A DNA stretch of 64,000 bases, taken from NCBI GenBank assembly GCA_015056045.1, contig SVGZ01000002.1:83945-147944 (forward strand), written 5' to 3'. The notes beneath the pieces were generated by a model, which saw nothing but the letters and a program-made list of their open reading frames with translations, did no database searches and was not told the origin of the DNA. Position numbers and translations under genes: made by a program. Positions within the stretch are counted from its first letter, which is position 1, and every line of letters begins with the position of its first letter. The DNA comes from Clostridiales bacterium. GTDB taxonomy: Bacteria; Bacillota; Clostridia; Christensenellales; Christensenellaceae. Shown one piece after another: positions 26,379-34,883 of this stretch.

Positions 26379-27242
26379 TTAAAGGAACATCGTGCCGATG
26401 CCTTCGTCTGTCATCATTTCGATCAGGATCGAATGCGGAATACGCCCATCGATAATAAAGACTCGCTTGACTCCGCGGCGAATGGCTTCAATACAGCAGT
26501 TTACCTTTGGAATCATACCGCCGGAAATGATACCTTCGCGGATGAGTTGCGGAGCTTCGCTGACATGAACGACGGGGATCAGTGTTTCCGGATCATCTTT
26601 ATCGCGGAGGATCCCGGAAATATCTGTCATGGAAATGAGTGATTCCGCTTTTAATGCGGAGGCAATGCGTGCAGCAGCGGTATCGGCATTGATATTATAG
26701 GAATTTCCCTCTGCATCGCAGCCAACGGTGGCAATAACGGGGATATAGCCTTTTTCCAAAACATCGAGGATAGGCTGCGGATCAACATCGGTAACTTCGC
26801 CGACGAAACCGAGCGCAGGATCCATCTGTTTTGCCTTGATCATATGCCCATCGATCCCGCAAAGGCCGATCGCTTTTCCGCCGATGCCGTTTAAGAGGTT
26901 GACAAGGTTTTTATTGACTTTGCCGGTCAGAACCTGCTGTACGATATCCATAGATTCCGCATCTGTGACACGAAGTCCGTTCACAAATTCGGATTTTTTG
27001 CCAATTTTGCCGAGCATTTCGCTGATTTCAGGGCCACCGCCATGTACAAGGACAACTTTGATCCCGATAAGGGAAAGCAGAACGATATCGCCCATAACGG
27101 CAGCTTTCAGTTCTTCATTGATCATGGCGTTGCCGCCGTATTTGACGACGATAACTTTATTATAGTATTTCTGAATATAGGGCAGCGCCTGGATCAGAAT
27201 GCCTGCGCGCTGCGCGTTGTTCAAATGCAGATCGTTGTTCAT
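26379..27242 (-). CDS. argB: Acetylglutamate kinase
   Basis: ArgB phosphorylates N-acetylglutamate in the second step of arginine synthesis. The 287-residue protein has the amino-acid-kinase fold motifs: VKYGGNAM near 34, VHGGGPEIS (66-74), GLCGIDG, and the C-terminal region GGMIPKVNCCIEAI. Most arginine-inhibited family members have an extra N-terminal helix, and the first ~28 residues here (NNAQRAGILIQALPYIQKYY) fit that pattern, so feedback inhibition is plausible but inferred. Its start overlaps the end of argJ by 4 bases (ATGA), a sign of translational coupling. Confidence 0.97.
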   Translation of the reverse strand: MNNDLHLNNAQRAGILIQALPYIQKYYNKVIVVKYGGNAMINEELKAAVMGDIVLLSLIGIKVVLVHGGGPEISEMLGKIGKKSEFVNGLRVTDAESMDIVQQVLTGKVNKNLVNLLNGIGGKAIGLCGIDGHMIKAKQMDPALGFVGEVTDVDPQPILDVLEKGYIPVIATVGCDAEGNSYNINADTAAARIASALKAESLISMTDISGILRDKDDPETLIPVVHVSEAPQLIREGIISGGMIPKVNCCIEAIRRGVKRVFIIDGRIPHSILIEMMTDEGIGTMFL

Positions 27243-28453
27243 GTGCGGTAATCTCCGTTGATCTTGACATAATCATAGGTCAGGTCGCATCCCCAGGCGG
27301 TTGCTTTGCCTTCACCATCGTTCAGATCGACCAAAATCTCGATTTCATTTTCGAGGAGGATCTCTTTGGCGAGCTCTTCGCTGAAGGGAATGCCTGCACC
27401 GTTTTTGCAGACAGGGATCGTACCTTTTGCAGATTTGAAAGCAACGTCGACTTTATTGACATCGACATCTGCACCGCTGTAACCGATCGCACAGAGAATG
27501 CGGCCCCAGTTTGCATCTGCACCGAACATCGCTGCCTTCACGAGAGAAGAGCAAATAACTGATTTGGAAACGACGGAAGCGATCTCTTTTGTTTTTGCGC
27601 CTGTGAGTTTGCATTCGAGAAGTTTGGTTGCGCCTTCACCATTTTTGGCGATCATGCGGCAAAGTTTTACGGTAACGGCATTGAGCGCCTGTTTGAAGAT
27701 TTCAAAATCTTCGCCTTCGGCTGTAATTTCCGGGTTTTCCGCAAGACCGTTTGCCATGATGGAAAGGGTATCGTTTGTTGAGGTATCGCCATCGACACTG
27801 ACCATATTAAAAGAGGTTTTGACATCTTCTGAAACGGCTTTCTGCAGCATTTCGGAGCTGATCGCGCAATCCGTCGTCAGGAAAACGAGAAGTGTTGCCA
27901 TATTCGGATGGATCATGCCGGAGCCTTTGGCAATACCGCCCAAATGACAGGTTTTGCCGCCGATTTCGAAGGATACGGCTGCTTCTTTGGCAAAGGTATC
28001 GGTCGTCATGATCGCCTGTGCTGCAGGGCTGCTGTTTTCATAGGCAAGGCTGCCTGCAAGCATTTCGATACCCTTTTCGATCGGCGCAATCGGTAAAGGC
28101 TGGCCGATAACGCCTGTTGAAGCGATGATGATGTCATCTTTTTTGATGCCGGTATATTTTTCAACAAGAGCGCACATTTTTTCGGCGATCTCGATGCCGT
28201 CTGCATTGCAGGTATTGGCGTTTCCGCTGTTGCAGATCATGGCGCTGGCTTTTCCGTTTTCGAGGTTCTTTTTTGTGACAAGAATAGGCGCACCTTTGAC
28301 GAGATTTGTTGTGTAAACCGCCGCGGCATTTGCCTGAACATCGCTTGTGATCATGGCGATATCTTTTTTGCTTTTATTTTTGCGAATACCGCAGTAAACG
28401 CCGTTTGCCTTAAAGCCTTTTGCGGCACAAACGCCGCCATCTATGATTTTCAT
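27239..28453 (-). CDS. argJ: Bifunctional ornithine acetyltransferase / N-acetylglutamate synthase
   Basis: ArgJ transfers the acetyl group from N-acetylornithine to glutamate, closing the cyclic arginine pathway, and in bifunctional forms also uses acetyl-CoA. The 404-residue precursor self-cleaves into alpha and beta chains before the catalytic threonine; here the site is HPNMATLLVF, between Ala186 and Thr187. KGSGM just before it and SGADVDVNKVD further on are family features. With ArgJ the cell needs neither ArgE nor a full-time ArgA. It sits 12 bases after argC and overlaps argB. Bifunctionality is not decidable from the sequence. Confidence 0.96.
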   Translation of the reverse strand: MKIIDGGVCAAKGFKANGVYCGIRKNKSKKDIAMITSDVQANAAAVYTTNLVKGAPILVTKKNLENGKASAMICNSGNANTCNADGIEIAEKMCALVEKYTGIKKDDIIIASTGVIGQPLPIAPIEKGIEMLAGSLAYENSSPAAQAIMTTDTFAKEAAVSFEIGGKTCHLGGIAKGSGMIHPNMATLLVFLTTDCAISSEMLQKAVSEDVKTSFNMVSVDGDTSTNDTLSIMANGLAENPEITAEGEDFEIFKQALNAVTVKLCRMIAKNGEGATKLLECKLTGAKTKEIASVVSKSVICSSLVKAAMFGADANWGRILCAIGYSGADVDVNKVDVAFKSAKGTIPVCKNGAGIPFSEELAKEILLENEIEILVDLNDGEGKATAWGCDLTYDYVKINGDYRT

Positions 28454-28465
28454 TGGTTATTCTCC

Positions 28466-29407
28466 TTATAAATTGAGACCGGTTTCAGGGGCTAAGCCCA
28501 TCGTAATATTCATGTTTTCAACGGCTGCGCCGGATGCGCCTTTGCCGAGGTTATCAAAAAGGGAGATCAGCAGAATGCGATCTTCGTTGCCGGAGACGAG
28601 GATCTGCATGGAATCTTTTCCCGAAAGGGCATTTGCGGAAATGAAACCGCCGTTTATGATCTCATCGCCATTTTCGTTGAAGCTGACGATCGGACCGGTA
28701 TACAGCGAACGATAGCAATCTTTGATGTCGCTGATCGTTTTGCCGGGCATGAGGTCTTCCGCAAAAACGGGAACGGTGACAAGCATTCCGCTGTAAAAAT
28801 CATCTACGATCGGAGAGAATGCAGGCGATTTTGTAAGACCGCAGACTTTCTGCATTTCAGGGAGGTGTTTATGCAGCTGTGTTACGCCATATTGCCTTGG
28901 GGCGAAAAGAGCATTTGCCTTATCGGCGCTTTCGTATTGTGCGATCATTTTTTTACCGCCGCCGCTGTAACCTGTAAGGGAATGGCAGGAAAGTCTTGTG
29001 TCTTTTTTCAATATGCCTGCGGCAGTAAGCGGTGCAATAAGGGAGATAAAGCCCGATGCATGGCAGCCCGGATTGGCAATGCGTTTGGCATTTTTTACGG
29101 CTGCGAAAGTATTTTCGGAAAGCTCCGGAAAACCGTAGGTAAAGTTTTCATCCGTTCTATGTGCTGTGGAAGCGTCGATGATGACGGTTTCCAGATTTTC
29201 GCACAGGGAAACCGCTTCCTTTGCAGCGGCATCGGGCAAACAGAGAAAAACGATGTCGGCTTTGTTGATCATGCGTCTTCGTGCGTTGATATCTTTTCTC
29301 TCTTCTTCCGGAAGAAAAAGCAGCTCGATATCATTTCGGTTTTCAAGGCGTTCCACGATCTGAAGACCTGTCGTTCCTTCTTTGCCGTCGATAAAAACTT
29401 TCTTCAT
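28466..29407 (-). CDS. argC: N-acetyl-gamma-glutamyl-phosphate reductase, short (type 2) form
   Basis: ArgC reduces N-acetylglutamyl phosphate to the semialdehyde with NADPH. The 313-residue protein is the compact type 2 form. The nucleotide-binding start is DGKEGTTG (7-14) and the catalytic Cys lies in NPGCHASG (Cys115), followed by TGYSGGGKK. ATG 29407 follows AAGGAGAAAG; upstream in-frame starts lie inside the promoter and operator. First gene of argCJBDF, preceded by a perfect-consensus promoter and a palindrome that fits an ArgR box. Confidence 0.96.
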   Translation of the reverse strand: MKKVFIDGKEGTTGLQIVERLENRNDIELLFLPEEERKDINARRRMINKADIVFLCLPDAAAKEAVSLCENLETVIIDASTAHRTDENFTYGFPELSENTFAAVKNAKRIANPGCHASGFISLIAPLTAAGILKKDTRLSCHSLTGYSGGGKKMIAQYESADKANALFAPRQYGVTQLHKHLPEMQKVCGLTKSPAFSPIVDDFYSGMLVTVPVFAEDLMPGKTISDIKDCYRSLYTGPIVSFNENGDEIINGGFISANALSGKDSMQILVSGNEDRILLISLFDNLGKGASGAAVENMNITMGLAPETGLNL

Positions 29408-29420
29408 GACTTTCTCCTTT

Positions 29421-29437
29421 ATGCGTTTTATACGCAT
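29421..29437 (-). promoter_or_regulatory. ArgR-like operator in the argC leader
   Basis: ATGCGT-TTTAT-ACGCAT is a perfect 6-bp inverted repeat with an AT-rich centre, similar in size and layout to ARG boxes. A second, imperfect half-match (TAATGCATGTATTTTG, minus strand) overlaps the -10 box upstream. It is placed to block the argC promoter. Confidence 0.5.
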
Positions 29438-29458
29438 AATATACAAAATACATGCATT

Positions 29459-29487
29459 ATTATACGAATGAGGCAAAGTCTTGTCAA
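29459..29487 (-). promoter_or_regulatory. Consensus promoter of argCJBDF
   Basis: On the minus strand TTGACA (29487-29482), a 17-base spacer, TATAAT (29464-29459): full consensus in both boxes and in spacing. Confidence 0.85.
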
Positions 29488-29563
29488 GAGAACAAAAACA
29501 AAAATATGTAAAATTTTTGCTTAAAAACGCCTTAAAGTTTTAAATTATTGCTGAAATTTTGGT

Positions 29564-29592
29564 AAAATAAAAGAAGCACCAAGAAGTGCTTC
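29564..29592 (-). terminator. Terminator after the PNPOx-like gene
   Basis: GAAGCAC (29573-29579) pairs with GTGCTTC (29586-29592). On the minus strand it is followed by TTTTATTTTA. Confidence 0.7.
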
Positions 29593-29623
29593 GATGAGAA
29601 TGTTTGAATAATATGCAATTTTT

Positions 29624-30097
29624 TCAGGCTTCATGCACGCGCTTGCCGCAGATATGCTCGGGCCTTATGGCAAATAAAAGTGTTGCAGGACCGGAAGTTT
29701 TCAGCTCTTTTTCGATATAGGCTTTATCGGAAGTGAATTTATAGCAGAGCTTTTCGCTGATCGAAAGGATCTTTTTATAATCATCGATAAATTCGACACG
29801 ACCGAAAACGATGACGCTCCTGAAATAATATGACCAATCGTCGGATTTTTCGCCCTGATCCATAACGCAGAAAGATACTTTATCGTGGTTTTTCATAGCA
29901 TCGACCTTATGTCCCATTTTTCCGCTGTGGAAATAAATAAGACCATCTTCTTCGTTATAAAAATGGTTCATGGGAACGGCATAGGGATAGGCATCATCGC
30001 CAAGGACTGCCAAAACACCGCGTAATTCCTTCTTTAAGATTTCTATACATTCTTCGTGGGAAAGCTCGAGCCTCTGACGGGTTAATTGACGGAACAT
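29624..30097 (-). CDS. Pyridoxamine 5'-phosphate oxidase-like flavoprotein
   Basis: A 157-residue split-barrel protein of the PNPOx-like/NimA-type superfamily. The core strands GVLAVLGDDAYPYAVPMNHFY (residues 27-47) and IYFHSGKMGHKVDAM (54-68) form the flavin-binding barrel, followed by VSFCV and VIVFGRVEFI. The family binds FMN, F420 or heme and includes nitroimidazole reductases and general flavin reductases; real PNPOx activity is unlikely for this short form. The ATG at 30097 follows AGGAGAA. It is transcribed alone, ending in its own terminator. The specific reaction is unknown. Confidence 0.85.
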   Translation of the reverse strand: MFRQLTRQRLELSHEECIEILKKELRGVLAVLGDDAYPYAVPMNHFYNEEDGLIYFHSGKMGHKVDAMKNHDKVSFCVMDQGEKSDDWSYYFRSVIVFGRVEFIDDYKKILSISEKLCYKFTSDKAYIEKELKTSGPATLLFAIRPEHICGKRVHEA

Positions 30098-30157
30098 AGT
30101 TTTCTCCTGATCGTTTTTCTATATCCTATCACAAAAAGAAGATGAAGTATAGTTTTT

Positions 30158-30943
30158 TCAGCCAAGAGCGACATCGAGCACCATCATGACGGAAAATCCG
30201 ATCAGAGTAAAAAGCGCCATGAGGTCTTTTCGCTCGTTGCTCTGGCTTTCGGGGATGAGCTCCTCCACAACGACATAGATCATCGCACCGGCGGCAAAAG
30301 AGAGCAGAAAAGGAAGAAGTTTTTGCATAAAAAGGACGAGCAAAGCGCCCAAAACGCCCGAAATCGGCTCAACAATGCCGCTTAATTGCCCATAGAAAAA
30401 GGCTTTCTTTTTGGAATAGCCTTCGCGCAGAAGCGGAATGCTGACGGCAGAACCTTCGGGAAAGTTTTGCAGACCGATACCCAAAGCGAGAAGAATTGCC
30501 GAAGAAAGACTGCTGCCAAGAACCCCGACAGAACCGAAAGCAACACCAACGGCAAGCCCTTCGGGGATGTTATGCAGCGTGATCGACAAGATCAGCATAA
30601 GGCTGCGCTTTTGCCCGATGTATTGTCCTTTCTTTTCAAAAAGCAAAAAGAGTTTATCGCCAAAAAAGAGCAGGATTCCGCCCGAAAGAAAACCGAAAAG
30701 GACGACGATCCACGCATTCATGGAAAGAGAGGATGCCATTTCAATCGCAGGCGAAAGAAGTGACCAAAAGCTTGCCGCGATCATAACACCTGCGGCAAAA
30801 CCGAGCATCGCATCGAGCAGTGTTTTTCTGACGCTTCCGAAAAAGAAAACAAGAGCTGCACCTGCGGCCGTGACAGCCCATGTAAAAAGAGTCGCAAGGA
30901 AAGCCTGCGCCGTATAGGGCAGCGTTTCAAATGAAGATGGCAT
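30158..30943 (-). CDS. ZIP family metal transporter
   Basis: A 261-residue inner-membrane protein with about eight membrane segments and the two metal-site motifs of ZIP transporters: LHNIPEGLAVG in segment 4 and LQNFPEGSAVS in segment 5. A short hydrophilic loop (LFEKKGQYIGQKRS) separates segments 3 and 4. ZIP proteins import Zn, Mn or Fe into the cytosol; the bacterial GufA/ZupT-like branch is the closest type. The leader contains an inverted repeat bracketing the ribosome binding site. No regulator gene is adjacent. Metal preference cannot be read from the sequence. Confidence 0.92.
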   Translation of the reverse strand: MPSSFETLPYTAQAFLATLFTWAVTAAGAALVFFFGSVRKTLLDAMLGFAAGVMIAASFWSLLSPAIEMASSLSMNAWIVVLFGFLSGGILLFFGDKLFLLFEKKGQYIGQKRSLMLILSITLHNIPEGLAVGVAFGSVGVLGSSLSSAILLALGIGLQNFPEGSAVSIPLLREGYSKKKAFFYGQLSGIVEPISGVLGALLVLFMQKLLPFLLSFAAGAMIYVVVEELIPESQSNERKDLMALFTLIGFSVMMVLDVALG

Positions 30944-30944
30944 A

Positions 30945-30987
30945 AGGATGATCTCCTTTGGTTTGCAGATTTTATCGCTATCATCCT
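30945..30987 (-). promoter_or_regulatory. Inverted repeat around the ZIP gene's ribosome binding site
   Basis: In the mRNA, AGGATGAT (30987-30980) can pair with ATCATCCT (30952-30945), 8 bp. The SD AAAGGAG lies in the loop and the ATG directly follows the second arm. Pairing could hinder initiation. Confidence 0.4.
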
Positions 30988-31004
30988 ATGCCTGCGATGT
31001 GAAA

Positions 31005-31034
31005 ATGTGAAAGGAGCAGATTTTTCTGCTCCTT
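31005..31034 (-). terminator. Hairpin after the GH35 gene
   Basis: AAGGAGCAGA (31011-31020) pairs with TCTGCTCCTT (31025-31034), a 10-bp stem just past the GH35 stop. The T-run on the minus strand is interrupted, so termination may be partial. Confidence 0.55.
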
Positions 31035-31039
31035 TTAGC

Positions 31040-32944
31040 TTATTCTTTGATCAATGTATAAATTTCGAGCGGCATTGCCATCGGATCTGCTTCAAGATAG
31101 ATATCGTCATCTGCGGTTAATGGCTGTACTTTGAGGACGATTTCCGAAAGACCGCGCACATCGATCATCCATTCCGTTCCGTCGAGGAATTTATCGGCGA
31201 TCAGTTTGCCGCCGCTGAAAGCTTCTGCGACGTTTCCGGGGATGCTGACGGAAAGGTAATCCGTTTTTTGGGGAATGGAGACGAGGTATTCTTCTGTCAG
31301 GTCATCGAACGGGAGATCCTGCATATAGCGGAAAGTTTCCCGATTCGGGATCTTTTTCGCCGTAAGTATTTCGCCTTTTCTGAAATCTGTGGGCATAGCC
31401 TGCTGTTCCAAAAGCGTGAGCTCTGCGCCGAGGATCGTCTGTTTTCCCGAAAGAGGAAGTTTGCTGCCGTCGGAAAGAACGGCAAAGGCTTCGATACCGG
31501 GGATCTTTCTGAAAACGACACTGTTTTCATCGATGGAAAGCGGCTGTGCCGTGACATAGCGAAGGGAAAGGTTGCCAAGCTGCAGGTTAAAGGGAATGAA
31601 AAAGGCTTCATCCGAAGGAATATTTTCGAGCTGAACCGTCAGGGTTTCGTCTGCAAGAGCGATCGCAAATTCTGCATTCCGGTGTGCAGGCAGCTTTTTC
31701 AAGCGGACATGATTATTGATGAAGAGGAAACCGCTTTTTCCGTCTGTGCGGACTGCACAGCGCAGAGTTTCTTCATCTTCAAGGCTGAAAGGCATCGTTT
31801 CGGGCATAACGGCAGGCATCGGTGCCAGTTTTTCGCCATATTGATTGACAAAACGGAAGATATCCGCCAGTTTGTAATAGCTTTCACGGAGTTCGCCTGC
31901 TGCGCCGATCGGTGCCTGAAAATCGTAGGTGATCGAAGGGCAATCGTTGGCATAGCCTGTTATGCGGCTTTCGTTGAGCGTAGAAAATTCGCCGACAAGG
32001 TTATTGCCGCCTGCAAACATATAATAGCCAAACATATTCATGCCGCTGCCGAGCTTGCAGATCGTCATGGCGAGGATATCTTTTGCGGAAAGAAGCGGTC
32101 TTCTGTGGTAAGTATTCTGATTGCCGCCGCCAAGTTCACAGGTAAAATAGGGATAGATATAATCCTCTTTTGGCAGTTTTTCGGAAAGCGCACGAGCCAC
32201 AAGGCCGAAAGCACGCTGATCGGAAAAGAAAAAGTTAGGACTTCCGCCAAGCGGTTTTGTGTGCTGTTCCCAAGGTGCTTCGGGGTAACCGCCATAACAG
32301 GGAATGAGAGCATCCTGCGGCAAACGAGCACCATCCCAGCCTGTTGCGGTGAAAAGCGGTGCATGAAAACCGATCTCCAGCATAAGGTTTTTCAGATCGC
32401 GAAGATGACCCGGATTTTCCAAAAGTTCGTTATCGACCTGAATGCCGATGATCGCATCTTCAAGACCGGAAAGCTCTTCATGCAGTTTTTCGTAATAGCG
32501 GCGGACATAGCGCATATATGGCTCTTTTGTTGTGCGGACATTTTCGCCGCATTCACGAAGGAGCCAATCGGGGAAACCGCCGTTTCTGCATTCGGCATGA
32601 GCCCATGGACCGGGCCTGAGGAAGAATTTCATCCCGAGTTCACGGACAAGACTGACAAACGCACGAAGGTCTCTTTGCCCGTCAAAGCGGAAATGCCCTT
32701 TTTCTTCTTCGTGATAGATCCAAAGGACATAGCTTGCGATGATCTCTATCCCTGCATCACGCATTTTTGTCAATACATCGCGCCAATCTTCCCTTTTGAC
32801 TCTTGAAAAATGGACTTCGCCCATAACGGGAAGCCAAGGTTTGCCGTTCTTTTCGAGCCAGTTTTTATAAAGATGGATCTCGCTGTTTCCAAAATTGTCA
32901 CGGGAAGGGTTTTCTTCAAAAATGGGTTTAGGGAATCGGATCAT
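31040..32944 (-). CDS. GH35 family beta-galactosidase-like enzyme, cytoplasmic
   Basis: A 634-residue glycoside hydrolase without a signal peptide. The barrel shows GH35 hallmarks: MGEVHFSRV near 41, SYVLWIYHEEEKGHFRFDG (71-89), RPGPWAHAECRNGGFPDWL (110-128), acid/base Glu173 in QVDNE, and nucleophile Glu270 in FTCELGGG. A C-terminal beta region (~370-634) follows. GH35 enzymes release non-reducing beta-galactose, and some act on other sugars. AAAGGAG precedes the ATG. The next upstream gene on the same strand is another glycosidase, with a terminator between. It presumably acts on imported oligosaccharides. The sugar specificity is inferred from family only. Confidence 0.92.
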   Translation of the reverse strand: MIRFPKPIFEENPSRDNFGNSEIHLYKNWLEKNGKPWLPVMGEVHFSRVKREDWRDVLTKMRDAGIEIIASYVLWIYHEEEKGHFRFDGQRDLRAFVSLVRELGMKFFLRPGPWAHAECRNGGFPDWLLRECGENVRTTKEPYMRYVRRYYEKLHEELSGLEDAIIGIQVDNELLENPGHLRDLKNLMLEIGFHAPLFTATGWDGARLPQDALIPCYGGYPEAPWEQHTKPLGGSPNFFFSDQRAFGLVARALSEKLPKEDYIYPYFTCELGGGNQNTYHRRPLLSAKDILAMTICKLGSGMNMFGYYMFAGGNNLVGEFSTLNESRITGYANDCPSITYDFQAPIGAAGELRESYYKLADIFRFVNQYGEKLAPMPAVMPETMPFSLEDEETLRCAVRTDGKSGFLFINNHVRLKKLPAHRNAEFAIALADETLTVQLENIPSDEAFFIPFNLQLGNLSLRYVTAQPLSIDENSVVFRKIPGIEAFAVLSDGSKLPLSGKQTILGAELTLLEQQAMPTDFRKGEILTAKKIPNRETFRYMQDLPFDDLTEEYLVSIPQKTDYLSVSIPGNVAEAFSGGKLIADKFLDGTEWMIDVRGLSEIVLKVQPLTADDDIYLEADPMAMPLEIYTLIKE

Positions 32945-33046
32945 AATAAAACTCCTTTTTGGATTTCTTTTATTTTACCCCTGTTTTGGGGAAAAGAAAA
33001 TTGGAAACGGGACTTTTGCCGAAAAAGGGGAAAGAACCAAAGAAAA

Positions 33047-33075
33047 AACAAAAAAGCTTGGGAAAACCCAAGCTT
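33047..33075 (-). terminator. Terminator after the GH42/DUF5597-like gene
   Basis: AAGCTTGGG (33054-33062) pairs with CCCAAGCTT (33067-33075) around AAAA, with a T-run on the minus strand. Confidence 0.9.
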
Positions 33076-33094
33076 TCTTTTGTTGATTTGAGGA

Positions 33095-34708
33095 TTATTC
33101 TTCGCCGAGGACGATTTTAACAACACCGCTGTCGGGTGTAACGAATACGCCATGGTCGCATTCATCGCCGCTGCGAACTCTCTTGCAGGTGAAGTTGCCT
33201 TCTTCATCGACAACACCTTCCTGTACGCAGTGCCAGTTGACGTGTCTTTCCTCTACGATCGGGCTGTAGGGGAAGCCTTCGTCATGTGCCATACGGACGG
33301 TCAAACGGCAGCCGATACCTGCAAGGTAGAGTGTACCGTCTTCTGCTTCGATGAGGATACCACGGCCGCGGATATTCTTACCAGCATACTTTTTGTTGTA
33401 CCAACGGAGGTCTGTGCCGCGGATTCTGCCGAGGTTTGCAGCCGGGTTGCTGTCGAAAGAGCAGATCGCTTCATAATTCTTCAGCTTGAGCTGCATTTCA
33501 AGACCGAATTCTTCCTGATACAGCGCATGGATGCGGTCTGTGCCGGAATATTTGATGATGAGCGGTGCAATGTTGTTGAGGAACTGATAGTTCCATGCAC
33601 CTTCCTGACCTCTTTCGGTAACTTCTGTTGCATCTTCGTTGACATAGCTTTCAGCGCCGAAGTAAGCAAGACCCTGCATGCCATATTCCGCAATACCGCG
33701 AACCATGTTCAGGCAGTTTGCAACGGAGGAACCGGATTCGGGTGTGAAGAGCGGGTTATCTTCTCTGGAATATTTATCATAGATGCCCATGACCTGGCTC
33801 ATAACGGAGAAGTAGTTATCGGGGCAGAGTGCATCGAGATGCGGTGTGCAGCTCTTCCAGAGGACGAGGTTTCTGGAAACAGGAGCACCTGCGGGGTAAC
33901 CGAGACCGGGCTGATCCCAAAGCTGGAGGTCCATCCAGATATTGATATAGCAAGGGATCTTGTCGTATTCTTTTTTGCCTTCTGCTGCGACGTAGTCGAT
34001 ATAGGTAGCAACGCCGTATGCGGAGCAGAGGTCATAACCTCTCTTGCCGAATGTTTCGACCCAGGCTTCACCGCGCTTTTTGCCGCAAGCTACCCATGTC
34101 TCATATTCGTTGCCTTTGCCTTCTTTTTCGATGAAATCGATGACTTCTGCGGGAACGGGTTCTTTGATCGCTTTCTGACCATCGGGACCGAAATCAAAGG
34201 GTGTGCGTGCGAGCATACCGGGTTCGTTTTCGACCTGAATCGCGATGAGTGTCTGTTCTTCGGAGTCGATCTCTGCAATGTGCTTCATAACGGCGCGGAA
34301 AGCCCTTGCATCGGCATTTCTGCATTCTTCGTTATGAGGGGAAAGGCTCGCAACGGCGACACCGTCGATCGTGAGCGCTCTTCTGAAGCGTTCTTTATCT
34401 TTCTTTACCCAAAGCGGGCAGTAACGCATATTGCCGTTTTTCCAGGAAGCGAACCAAAGCAGAACGAGGTGCTTTTTGTTTTCTCTTGCCTGAGCGATAA
34501 GGTAGTCAATCATTTCAAAATCAAACTTGCCTTCTTCGGGTTCGATCTTATCCCAATAGATCGGAACTTCCATTGTGTTTGCGTTCATGAGGTGGCAAGC
34601 TTTCCAAGCTGTTTCCATTTCTTCTGCTGTGTATGCACTGCTGTTGTGTGCCTGTACGCCCGTGAGGAAGATCTTCTTTCCCTTGGACTGGAACAACCAT
34701 TTACCCAT
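33095..34708 (-). CDS. GH42/GH35-like glycosidase with DUF5597-like tail, cytoplasmic
   Basis: A 537-residue clan GH-A hydrolase without a signal peptide. The N-terminal barrel includes VPIYWDKIEPEEGKFDF (48-64), LVLLWFASWKNG (81-92), acid/base Glu162 in QVENEPG, and nucleophile candidate Glu324 in LFTPESGSS. The C-terminal part (about 390-537) matches the beta region of DUF5597-type beta-galactosidases: RGRGILIEAEDGTLYLAGIG. These enzymes act on beta-galactosides or related sugars. TTGGAGG precedes the ATG. It has its own promoter and terminator and lies upstream of the GH35 gene on the same strand, so the pair may serve one substrate. Exact activity is unknown. Confidence 0.88.
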   Translation of the reverse strand: MGKWLFQSKGKKIFLTGVQAHNSSAYTAEEMETAWKACHLMNANTMEVPIYWDKIEPEEGKFDFEMIDYLIAQARENKKHLVLLWFASWKNGNMRYCPLWVKKDKERFRRALTIDGVAVASLSPHNEECRNADARAFRAVMKHIAEIDSEEQTLIAIQVENEPGMLARTPFDFGPDGQKAIKEPVPAEVIDFIEKEGKGNEYETWVACGKKRGEAWVETFGKRGYDLCSAYGVATYIDYVAAEGKKEYDKIPCYINIWMDLQLWDQPGLGYPAGAPVSRNLVLWKSCTPHLDALCPDNYFSVMSQVMGIYDKYSREDNPLFTPESGSSVANCLNMVRGIAEYGMQGLAYFGAESYVNEDATEVTERGQEGAWNYQFLNNIAPLIIKYSGTDRIHALYQEEFGLEMQLKLKNYEAICSFDSNPAANLGRIRGTDLRWYNKKYAGKNIRGRGILIEAEDGTLYLAGIGCRLTVRMAHDEGFPYSPIVEERHVNWHCVQEGVVDEEGNFTCKRVRSGDECDHGVFVTPDSGVVKIVLGEE

Positions 34709-34769
34709 TAGTGACCTCCAATAGATGTTTTTAAAAATATCATTCGGGTGATATTAAAGTTACCCATAG

Positions 34770-34798
34770 ATAATACCATGCCCGGAGCCATATTGCAA
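34770..34798 (-). promoter_or_regulatory. Promoter for the GH42-like gene
   Basis: On the minus strand TTGCAA (34798-34793), a 17-base spacer ending in TGG, TATTAT (34775-34770). Confidence 0.6.
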
Positions 34799-34826
34799 AG
34801 GAAACGGAAGCAGTATTTAAAAAATG

Positions 34827-34856
34827 TTGAAATTACAGATGGATATTTGTTATACT
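34827..34856 (+). promoter_or_regulatory. Promoter for the 75-aa gene
   Basis: TTGAAA (34827-34832), an 18-base spacer, TATACT (34851-34856). The start codon is only about 28 bases downstream. Confidence 0.6.
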
Positions 34857-34883
34857 GTAAAAAAAGGATATGGGAGTATTCTT

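Noticed and set aside
33152..34711. 519-codon frame antisense to the GH42-like gene
   Set aside because: Low-complexity, Cys- and Phe-rich shadow. The sense frame has catalytic motifs, an SD and a terminator.
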